Shown here: positions 10,565 to 20,117 of the stretch, one piece after another | Position numbering within the stretch: the first letter of the stretch is position 1 | Layout: every line of letters begins with the position of its first letter | Assembly: GCA_008704415.1 (NCBI GenBank) | Contig: VXIS01000413.1 | Location: 1-36,287, forward strand | DNA: 36,287 nt | From: Sphaerosporella brunnea | Taxonomy: Eukaryota; Ascomycota; Pezizomycetes; Pezizales; Pyronemataceae | Direction of reading: 5' to 3' | Position numbers and translations under genes: made by a program | The notes under the pieces: model-generated | The model's input: only the letters and a program-made list of their open reading frames with translations | Database searches by the model: none | Told to the model about the DNA's origin: nothing

Positions 10565-13500
10565 ATGGCTACAACCACCACAGCGCAACATCCGTTCGAA
10601 CCCAGGCTACAGCTTCACCGGGATGCTGAGCTCCGAGCACCGATATCTGTGGCAATTGATCCAGTTGCGCTTGTCACATCAGAATGCATTACGGTCACCT
10701 CAGCAATGCGCAAAAATGCGCGTTGGGCCCAGTCTTCAGTAGCTGCTATCCTGGGTGGGGGAGGTGGCTCCGGTTATGACAGCAACGGGCACAATACACC
10801 GGCCCCTGGAAGCCTTTCACCGGGCTTGACACGGAAGGGACCAGGAGGGATTGGGCGTCTGGACGGCGAAGTGGGGTTAGCCGGCAGGTGGGGTCTCCGA
10901 GGGAAGAAAGGAAAAAGCATACAAGATAATCCCCTTATGGCAGCTTTTGCCAAGTTAAGAGGCGATTTGCAAGTTTGTAAAGGTTGGCTGTACACTGGAA
11001 TGCTGGGAGACGGCGAGATGGCTGATAGCCGGCAGACATCACGACTTTCGACACTCCAAGCTTGTTACATCCGTTCCTTCAGGTCATCAGGTCCTCGTCG
11101 ACGAGTGGCCCAATCACCTCCCTTGCCCTTATTGCCATCACCAAGTTCTTCGCGTACAACCTGGTCAATAAACAATCGCCGAGGCTTCCTCTGGCCATGC
11201 AACTTCTCTCTTCAGCGATAACGCACTGTCGTTTTGAAGCGTCAGATTCTGCTCAAGACGAGGTCGTGCTACTCCGGATCCTGAAGCTCATGGAAATGAT
11301 GATATCAGGACCAGGCGGAGAAATGCTGAGCGATGAGAGCGTATGCGAAATGATGGAGACTGGATTAAGTATGTGTTGCCAGATGCGCCTTTCGGAGATG
11401 CTAAGGAGGACTGCGGAGATGTGCATGGTCACCATGTGCCAGACGGTTTTTGAGAGATTAAAGCATCTAGAGCTGGAGGCAGATGCCGCAGGTGAGAATT
11501 TGGAGGACGAATCCAAAGGAGAGATGGAGAGCGTCAAAATGGCCCCAGCCGCTGATGGGGAGAATATCGTTAATGCACCCGGCGCGGAACGCACATCCGA
11601 TGAGAAACCGGCGGACCGGATGACAATATCACCCGAAGGTGGTGAAGGTACGGCTGGAGATGAGGTCACAGAGGAGGTTCCGATCAAACCGTACTCACTA
11701 CCATCCATTAGGGAGCTCTTGCGGGTGCTAGTGGAGCTTTTGGACCCGCACGACAAGACGCATACCGACACTATGCGAGTGATGGCCATGAGGATAATTG
11801 ATGTCGCTTTCGAAGTTGCTGGACCTTCGATCGCAAAGCATCCTAGTCTGGCAGATCTAGCCAGAGACAACCTTTGCCGCTATCTCTTCCAGCTAGTGCG
11901 ATCAGATACCATGACCATTTTACAGGAGTCCCTGAGAGTCACAGGGACGCTTCTCGCCACCACTAGAGGTGTGCTAAAACTGCAACAGGAGCTGTTCCTG
12001 TCCTATTTAGTCGCGTGTTTACATCCCCAGGTTGAGATTCCCAGAGAGCCGGGAGTAGACCCATTGCTATATGAGGGCGTCCCCCAAGCACCAAGGCTTG
12101 TTAAACCTCCACCATCACAGAGTGGAAGTGGGCGCTCAACTCCAGTCCCGGTAAAAGAAAGGCAGAAACTAGGCTTGGAGGGGGGATCTCGAAGGCCCGA
12201 TGCAAGAGAAGCAATGGTAGAGTGCGTCGGTGCTTTATCCCGGATTCCAAGCTTCATGGTTGAGCTTTATGTCAACTATGACTGTGATGTGGATCGTACC
12301 GATCTATGTGAGGACTTGGTTGGGTTGCTGTCACGTGTAGGTATAGCATTCCCTACCTTATCCGAGCTCTACTAATATCCACCAGAACGCGTTTCCAGAT
12401 TCGGCGACCTGGAGCACCACCAACGTTCCGCCTCTCTGCTTGGATGCTTTGTTGGGGTATGTCAACTTCATCTTTGAGAGATTGGACGACGTTCCGAAGA
12501 CGGAAGGTTTTCCAGACCCGGAAAAGCTGCAGGACCAACGGAAACTCAAGCAGGTAATAGTCGAGGGTATCAAGAAATTCAACGAAAACCCTAAGAAAGG
12601 GATCATCTTCCTCGCTCAGCATGGCATCATCGACGGCGTAGACAATGCACAGTCCATTGCACAGTTCCTCAAAGGTACATCAAGGGTCGACAAGAAGCTT
12701 CTTGGCGAATACATCTCAAAGAAGCAAAATGGTGAGATTTTGAAGGAATTCATGGGTATGTTTGATTTCACAGGGAAGCGAGTGGATGAAGCGCTTCGAG
12801 AGATGCTGGAAACGTTCCGTTTGCCCGGTGAATCGCAGCTCATTGAACGTATCGTTGTGGAGTTCTCGGACAAATATTGCGAATCTGAGGAAAATCTGAA
12901 GGATGTTGCGGATAAGGATGCTGTTTTTGTCCTATCGTACGCTATCATCATGTTGAATACCGATCAGCATAATCCTAATATGAAGGTATTTGTGACTCCA
13001 CATGGTTTGTTATGACGTGAGTGTTAACGATACCCAGAGCGGCACCCGAATGAAACTCGAAGACTTTTCACGAAACCTAAGAGGTGTTAATGCTGGCCGA
13101 GACTTCGATCCAGAGTACTTGAAGCTCATCTATGAGACGATCAAGTACAACGAAATTATTTTGCCAGAAGAGCACGATAACAGGCATGCGTTCGATTACG
13201 CCTGGAAGGAGCTTCTTCATAAAACAGATTCGGCCGGGGAGATGGCCATCTGCAAAACCAACATCTACGACGCTCAAATGTTTGCGTCTACCTGGAAGCC
13301 CGTCGTAGCTACGCTAAGTTATGTTTTCATGTCTGCTACCGACGACGCCGTATTCTCGAGAGTGATCACGGGATTCGATCAATGCGCAAGAATCGCAGCC
13401 AAATACCAGATTACTGAAGCTCTGGACCACATTGTACGTTGTCTGAGCACGATCAGCACTCTTGGCACCGACAATCCTCCAAGCACTGCCTTGAACACGG

Positions 13501-15612
13501 AAATTCAAGTCAATGGCAACAGTGTGATGGTCAGCGAGTTGGCAGTGAAATTCGGCAGGGATTTCAAGGCGCAATTAGGCACCGTGGTATTATTCCGAGT
13601 CATCACAGGGAACGAGGCTGTGATGAAAGACGGTTGGAATCACGTATGTCCTCCGGCACAGTTGCACTTTTTCATGCTCACTTACAATAGATTGTCCGGA
13701 CATGGCTCAACCTGTTCGTCAACTCATTGATCCCACCTTTCTTCTCACCATCGCAGAGCGGATTGGACATTACCCAAATCCCACTGCAAACACCCTCTGT
13801 GGTCATAGAGAGAACTCAAGTTTCAAAGGACGTCGGTCTCTTCTCTACACTGTCTTCCTATCTATCGAGCTATGCAAGCGACGAGCCACCAGAGCCGTCA
13901 GACGAGGAGCTCGACAGCACGTTGTGCACAGTAGATTGTGTCAATGCCTGCTACTTGGGCGATGTTTTTGCTAATATCATGTGGGTCGGTCCAGCGTGGT
14001 TAATTAAACAGTTGACAACTGACCGATCGTTACAGGGAATTAGATTCCTCATTTCTTCAACCGCTTGTTGATGCACTCCTTCGGCAAGTGCCTGATCTTG
14101 ATGATGAAGATCCCAATGTCGTTATCGTCAAGCCAGATTACCCTTCCTCGCCGCTGATTAACGGGGCTGTCCGAAAGAGTCCTACGTACAACCCGGCATT
14201 GGTTTACGTTCTCGAATTCACAACTTGTTTGGTTTTGCGCGATGCCAAAACCACGCTGGCCCACGGAAAAGCCCTAGCCGAAGTCTTGACCGGGATCCTT
14301 CGAAATGCTACCAGGCTTCATCCTATTGTGGTTTCGAGATCCATCTACTACATGTTCGTTCTGTTGGAACACAGTCACGAGCATTCGTTCCTTCGCGCAC
14401 CACTGGCATTGCACTCTGTTGCCGCACTCGAGAAGTCTGTACTGAACGAGTCTGCCCTCCTCGTAGTCAAGAGCTTGTCCAAATGCATCAAAGGCCCTCC
14501 CGCGCTCCGCCGCGAAATAATCAATTCGCCTGACTTATGGGTTGTACTTCGCGGGCTTCTCCACAATAAGGAAGCCGTCGCGGACGTCTTTGGAATCCTA
14601 GAGTCGATCACGGCAGCGGCGCCAACAAGCGTCACCGCAGACAACTACGTCGCCGTGGTTTCACTACTTTCCGATTTCGCCTCTGAAGCTGCCGCTGGTG
14701 CGGCCTATGAGCAGAAGCAAGACAAACTCGCACGAAAGGGCAAGATTCAGAAGAAATCCACCGACTACCCGGGTGTCGAGGTTGTATCCCGCGGTACCAG
14801 GGCGGCTTCAATGATTTATGCTTTGTCCTCACGTGTGCCAGAGTTGATCAGCCAATCCCATCTGGAGAAGAACGAGGCATGGACCACGTACTGGCTTCCT
14901 ATCTTCCATTCGCTCAGCACGCAATCCACCAACCCATGCCGAGAGGTCCGCAATTTGGCCCTCGGCTTCTTGAGGCAGTCACTGCTAAGTCCGGAGGTAA
15001 CCAGCGATAGCCACCGCGAGTGGACTGCCATATTTGGGGATGTGCTCTTCCCGCTGATTGGACGGCTGCTGAAGCCAGAGGTTTTCCAAGGTGATCCAAA
15101 GGGAATGAGTGATACCCGCGTACAAGCGGCTACTCTGCTGTGCAAGATCTTTTTGCATTATCTAGTGATGTTGAGTGAGTGGGAAGGTATGCTAGATTTG
15201 TGGCTGCGGATATTGGATATCATGGATAGGCTCATGAACAGTGGGCAAGGAGATCACTTGGTTAGTACTTGTCCTCCTCTTCAAGGTATTGACAGTGTTT
15301 TTAATTGGAGTTTAGGTTGAGGCGGTCCCAGAGAGTCTGAAGAACGTGCTCCTTGTAATGGCTAGTGGTGGGTTTTTGGTCCGCCCAGAAGAGTGTGCGG
15401 ATGATGAGAGTGCGAAAATGGAGCTGTGGATGCAGACGTGGAAGAGATTAGAACGCTTCCTTCCGGATCTCAAGGAGGAGCTCTTTCCTCCTTTACCGGA
15501 GGAAACAGAGCCGGAGAAAGTGGTGGTCGTTGAGGAGAAAAAAAATTCGGTAGAAGAAGTGGCAACTACCGAGGCTCAAGAAGTAAAAGCTGCAAGCGCA
15601 GATATCGATTAA
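10565..15612 (+). CDS. gea1: Arf guanine nucleotide exchange factor, GBF1/Gea family
   Basis: Large Sec7-domain ArfGEF that activates Arf1 at the early Golgi for COPI traffic. Seven exons are inferred: 10565-10982, 11036-12336, 12386-12985, 13038-13643, 13691-13980, 14036-15260 and 15316-15612, totalling 1578 aa. Introns are 47-55 bp. The first has an unusual donor, GTTGGC, but the join D-ITTFDTP restores the family sequence. DCB: SECITVTSAMRKNARW near residue 45, then LLHPFLQVIRSSSTSGPITS. HUS box NYDCD is near 553-557. The Sec7 domain covers about 628-820, with FRLPGESQLIERIV and MLNTDQHNPNMK. HDS-like helices follow, ending in an acidic Glu-rich tail. The loop that carries the catalytic glutamate in ARNO reads FLKGTSRVDKK here, without Glu (see findings). 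The start was chosen because it directly precedes the conserved DCB. A gea1-type name is used; Aspergillus calls the orthologue geaA. Confidence 0.96.
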
Positions 15613-16637
15613 TGTGTAGATGGAGTCGCATGTCAGGTTAAATAGGGAAATATAATTTTTGTTTGGGGAAAGCGAAATGTAAAGGTATCAGCTGTCGGAC
15701 GGACTTTGTCGTGATTAATTTGACCAACCCAGCACCGATCATTATATCATGATCCCGAGTAAAGAGAGAGCAAGGATGGGTTGGAGGGAGGTGTATCGTT
15801 CGCCTTAATTGATCTGGATTTCAAGGAATTCCCCACAGCTCAGCGGCTGATGGGCGACTGTCAATGTCAACCAGCACCTGAGGGTGAAGGCTTTCTTAGG
15901 GTCCTTAGCAGGGAGCACAATTTCCTTGGAGAGGCTGCATGCCACATGGATAAATAAATAAAAAAATAAATTTGCGTAACCCCTTCGTGAGTTGTTCTCA
16001 ATCCAGCACCTCGGTATTTTGCTCGTTACGGGGAAGGGATCCTACCTCAATCGAGTGACCCAACATAATTGACTCCGATTAAGACAGGACTAGCCGGACC
16101 CCCACGAAGAGGACAAGTAAGAATAAGCCTTGGAAGACTGACCAAGAATAATGAGGTGTATGAATAGGCAGAGCTAGTTAAGAGTATGGTGGAGTGCTTG
16201 GAAAGAAAGAATTCGAAGGAATCAAGTTGAAAGGGGTAGTAAGTATTATAATTATAGTCGGAAAATTTGGAAGCTTTTTGGTCTTAGCGCTAAACCGCTC
16301 AAGAATTTATAGGGATGGAGCTGCCCCTGGTGAACGACCGTGGCTAACTGACATTCCTGTAGTTGTAGTCACTGGAACGCACTCGTTGTCTCGCAGAGAG
16401 TGGTTTTGCACCATTACCGGCACAGTTGAAGCCTCAGCTGTGGTTAACACTTTTTCACTGACAATTCTGGTTCATGGGTGTCGTAGCTAATTCCCATCAA
16501 CAAGAAAGTAAAAGTTGGACTCAATCTGCACAAAAAGGATTCATCTAAATAACCACCACCAAGTTGACCTTCAAGGTTCTTATTCCCAGAAGGTCTTCTT
16601 TCTTTGCTCAGCCACTTCAGCTCATCCACTCGCACCA
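15613..16637. other. Spacer between convergent gea1 and RING gene
   Basis: 1,025 bp between two convergent genes. It should hold both 3' UTRs; A/T-rich runs occur near 15950-15975. No open frame resembles a known protein, and no repeat with clear ends was seen. Confidence 0.5.
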
Positions 16638-17327
16638 CTATGCATTAAAAACCCCTCGTGGCGTGTGATACTGCTCCAACGGCTCCCTGCACATGGGGCA
16701 GTTCTTTGGGGCCCCAGAAGAGCAAAATTGACGGATGCAGGGGATACAGAAGTCATCATGGTAGCAGGGAAGCAGCCGTGCACACCGTGCAGCCGGGAAG
16801 TCCTCCTGGCAGATCAGGCAGGTCTTCTGTGGACCCGACACGGGTGCAGGTGCCGGGGCCGGGGCCGCCGCCCTTGGCCTCGAGCTCGAGCTCCGGTTGC
16901 GTCGGGTACTGCTTCTTACCGGAGTACGATTCGAGGATGTCGAGTGGTAACTTGGAGGAGTGTGGGGAGGGGGGTGGGCATATACCGGGGTGCGGGGAGG
17001 CGAATGGGCATATACCGGGGTACGGGGAGGGGGATGGGCATATACCGGGGGAGGGGGTGGGTGGGGGTAGGCATATATTGGGGGGCCGTGGGCTCGAACC
17101 ACCGGGTATGCTAGCGCTGGGTAATCATCTGTTTGGCTGTGTGGCATTGGGACAGTTACGAGGGTGACTCCTTCCAGGTGGGGTCGTGAGCGGTGGTGGT
17201 GGGTTCGGGGAGGAGGAGACTGAGAACCGTAGCCATGTGCTGGTAGGCCAAGGGAGGCGTTGACGGCGTTTTGGAAAGCCACTTGGTACTCCTCGATCTC
17301 GTCGTCGTACACGTAATCAGAATCCAT
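16638..17327 (-). CDS. Small RING-finger protein with Pro/Tyr repeat region
   Basis: A 229-aa single-exon frame. The C-terminus (residues 170-213) is a C3HC4 RING: CLIC, a Cys at LPC, the His in CYHDDF, then CIPC and CPMC in canonical spacing, so a ubiquitin E3 ligase role is likely. The N-terminus is acidic and probably helical (EIEEYQVAFQNAVNASL), loosely like a ubiquitin-interacting motif, but this is weak. The middle (about 70-135) is rich in Pro, His and Tyr with three tandem copies of a ten-residue unit of the type TPVYAHSPPR, followed by a basic Ser/Arg stretch. There is no transmembrane segment. The substrate is unknown. The start was chosen as the first ATG after a TA-rich box 61 bp upstream. 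RING spacing is strong; whether the gene is expressed is not shown. Confidence 0.75.
   Translation of the reverse strand: MDSDYVYDDEIEEYQVAFQNAVNASLGLPAHGYGSQSPPPRTHHHRSRPHLEGVTLVTVPMPHSQTDDYPALAYPVVRAHGPPIYAYPHPPPPPVYAHPPPRTPVYAHSPPRTPVYAHPPPHTPPSYHSTSSNRTPVRSSTRRNRSSSSRPRAAAPAPAPAPVSGPQKTCLICQEDFPAARCARLLPCYHDDFCIPCIRQFCSSGAPKNCPMCREPLEQYHTPRGVFNA
16964..17053. repeat. 30-bp minisatellite in the RING gene, three copies
   Basis: Three tandem 30-bp units around a shared gggcatataccgggg core, coding for ten-residue repeats in the RING protein. A more diverged fourth copy (gcatatattgggg) follows at about 17060-17083. The unit length is a multiple of three, so copy-number change keeps the frame. 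Confidence 0.8.
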
Positions 17328-17387
17328 TTTGTGAGCTGTTTTGTGTTCTGGTTTGGCGGGACAACGCTTTTATGGAGATTCTGGTGG

Positions 17388-17401
17388 TATATATATATAT
17401 A
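17388..17401 (-). promoter_or_regulatory. TA-rich box upstream of the RING gene
   Basis: A 14-nt alternating TA run, 61 bp before the RING start codon on the minus strand, placed where a fungal TATA element would lie. It could equally be a simple dinucleotide repeat. Confidence 0.4.
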
Positions 17402-18169
17402 GAGATCGACACTGAGAAACAGGTCGAAACTGTCACAGGTTCAACATGAACTATAAGCTTAAGCATAGAATGGTATATATTGGACTTCCAATACAAAAGT
17501 GGCACGGGGCCAGGGTAGCTTAGTTCTTGATCAACGGTTCCGATTGCTTGAAGTTTTGTGATTTCAACAGCCTTTCGTGGGTGACTACGACGTAGAAATC
17601 TGTTTCCATTTTCCTCGGATCTGGCCATGGGTGTGGTCGTGACGGCGAGAACTGACAATCAGAGAATTCAGCCCGCATGGACACGAATCAACTTGGTGGC
17701 AATCAAACCTGAAAACTAGGACACAATGGTTGTTGTATCGGATAAATTGACCGTGAGTTGGAACAACTCGACCCGCATCAAGTTACAGTTGGTAATACAT
17801 ACTGGGACGCCATGACATGTCCATTTGGTGAGCCGTGCGATATGGCCCCGAAACTCTCATTGCATATTTCAAGCCTGGTCAGCAAGCCAAGGAAAAAAGC
17901 TGATATTAGGACGCTTGAAGGGCTCAGTAAGCAGTTTTTTTGTTACGCTGGAGGTAGCCATATCGGTATCCCACTATGCCAAGTGGGGTAAGAATGGATG
18001 TACTTCCTATTACATGAGTGTTTCACCTATAATCACTCGGAACAGACAAATAATTCAGCCTTCACAATTAGTAACCACCAAAACTCACTCATAATACACA
18101 ACCAAGAAATCCAAAAAACAAAAACCCCTGTTGTTATATCCACCATTTCTCTACGGCACTCAAAGTAGC
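17402..18169. other. Spacer between RING gene and RNase T2 pseudogene
   Basis: About 770 bp with no recognisable gene, RNA or bounded repeat. Short open frames here have no family resemblance. Confidence 0.45.
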
Positions 18170-18831
18170 TCACTTCGGGTTATACTTGATGCCCGAGGCA
18201 GGGCATTGGATCGGGTCGTCGACTCCGTCGACTCATATTTTCCACCCACAGCCGGCCCCCTAATGTAGTGATAGTACCAGATTTCATTGAGGTTCTTCCC
18301 CTTGCAAGCCACTGCCCGTGGGATTGGCAACACCCAACCGCTTACAAAGGGAAGGGAATCCCACAGTGTACGAATCCAAAGTCTTGTACGAATTCACCGC
18401 TTGTTGAAAGTAATCGGCTCCGTAACAGGCCGGCTCAAAGTTGACATGCAAGTCCCGTGCTTCGCAAACTCATGTTGCTCCAAGCTATCGTCACCACGGT
18501 TGCCCTTCCAGTACGCATGCATGCCGTTGAGAAGGCCGCTGGCGCCGAATTCCTCTAAAAGCGCAGTTGGAGAAGGGTAGGCACGGCTAAGGTCGCAGCT
18601 AGCTTTGAAGGTTCCGTCGCAGTTGTCGGGCCAGAGTCCGTGCAGTGTCCAGCGTTGTTTCGGGCCAAGATTATCCCAGAACCGCGTGGACAGCACTAGG
18701 CCGCCAGGGGATTCGGTACAACAGGTGTCCACCGGTGCCGTGGCGTGGCATGAGAGAATATTGGGACATGCTGAGTTGCCCTGGGCCAAGGCGAGGGAGG
18801 CAAGCGTAAAGAGGGAGTAGAGAAGCGACAT
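18170..18831 (-). pseudogene. Secreted RNase T2, broken by frame changes
   Basis: RNase T2 enzymes are secreted or vacuolar endoribonucleases. The intact N-terminal part (145 aa from 18831) has a signal peptide ending LASLALAQ, the paired-Cys region, the CAS-1 motif WTLHGLWPD with its catalytic His, and the CAS-2 motif QHEFAKHGTC with Glu and His. The frame then closes at 18394, whereas the family runs to about 240-260 aa. The rest of the domain is still visible in other frames: ADYFQQAVNSYKTL near 18360-18410, KNLNEIWYYHYIRG near 18258-18300, and the C-terminal DPIQCPASGIKYNPK ending with a stop at 18170. At least three frame changes are needed, the first near 18427-18434, and the stretch between the second and third blocks is shorter than usual. 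No convincing introns explain this. Intronless decay is most likely; clustered sequencing errors are possible. Confidence 0.85.
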
Positions 18832-20117
18832 TTTGGGGCCTGTAGGAGTGATGGACGTTGTGGAAAGTGCTAACTGCGTGCTGCCTTGATATCTCCGAGC
18901 GAGGAGAAGCGGTCTTTACACCCAGCTTGGTGGGACAACGTCTGGATTCCCAAGGCCGTAAGCTGAATGTCAGGGCCTGCAGAGCTCATATCAAATGGCC
19001 GCGGCTGACCGTTTGTAAGGACTCAGCGCACTCAACGTCAAACGGGACTTGCCGCAGCTGTCAGGCCAAGCTAGCTGCGGAGTTGTGTGGCGATTCTCCA
19101 GAGCCTTCAGTTACTGTTACTGCCTCGAGCAAGGGGCTTGTCTTCAAGTTTGATTATGGAAACCACTATAGCCTGTGAGCCATTGAAATCTGGAGCTTGG
19201 TTCGTATGGGTTTTGATGAAATGTTGTTTTGGCAACTAATAAGTGCTCGCCTATGGCTAGCTTTTGAGGGTATACAGAACAGCTGGTCAGGATCGGTAGT
19301 TGATGAAGAAATTGTAGGAGCATAGAGGTAGCCAGAGCGAGCACTTTGAGCCTTGCCAAGGCTTGCACCGGTGATCATGATCTGCCGTAAAAAAGAAAAA
19401 ACATCATGTTTCTCTGGAACTACATATTTGTCCCAATACTCTAGTCAAAGCGCATCCGGCCCTACACACACACTCTACTGTCTGTGTGTAGGGCGCACAC
19501 CGTGGACTCGGCGTAGAGTACTGCAGTGACACTGCAGTCAGGCCTCAGCTGGGCACTGGTGCAAACTTTTGACTGCAAACTCCAGCTCACACGTAAAAAT
19601 GTGCCTGTCGGTCATAGCCCTCATAACTGAAATTACCTATACCGAATAAAATACATCTAACGTCTCCGGTGCTCCGAAGGGGAGGTCTCGAATTATCAAT
19701 TGAGGTTGAGGTCGAGGTGTGCGACACAACTCAGCACTCGGTGATTGAGGGTTAGGGTTGAGGGTTTCTTCGGGTCACCTGACTGAGCCTGCGTGACGCA
19801 CACAAAACAATGCATCAATCGTGGAAAGCAGAGTCCAATGCGCAATCATAAGCGTTTAATGAAGGTGGAAGAAACATACAGGCAGATCGATATTTTTCCT
19901 TGCCGAGCCCTACCGTGATTCACGCGCTCACACACGACCCCATCGCCCGCATCCCACACTCCCAAATCGGCAGCACAACACGTCGTCCTCACCCACAACA
20001 CATTCCACCACCCAAACCCTCTCCCTCACCCCACGCGTCTACGCAGACTCCCCTTCGCAACCACCCGCCCTGCTGAAACAAACCATCATTTTGAAGAGTC
20101 CGCTGTCCTCTGTCAAG
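18832..20117. promoter_or_regulatory. Spacer and scc3 promoter region with hairpins
   Basis: 1,286 bp between divergent genes. It holds a 12-bp-arm inverted repeat (19459-19470 with 19483-19494), a 9-bp-arm palindrome (19520-19528 with 19530-19538), and TTAGGGTT (19752-19759) shortly before GTCACCTGAC (about 19775-19784), an E-box-like palindrome. The single TTAGGG is a promoter-type telobox, not a telomere. No gene was recognised. Confidence 0.45.

Noticed and set aside
19749..19768. Telomere repeat or subtelomere
   Set aside because: Only one TTAGGG unit with imperfect neighbours, in the promoter of a core gene.
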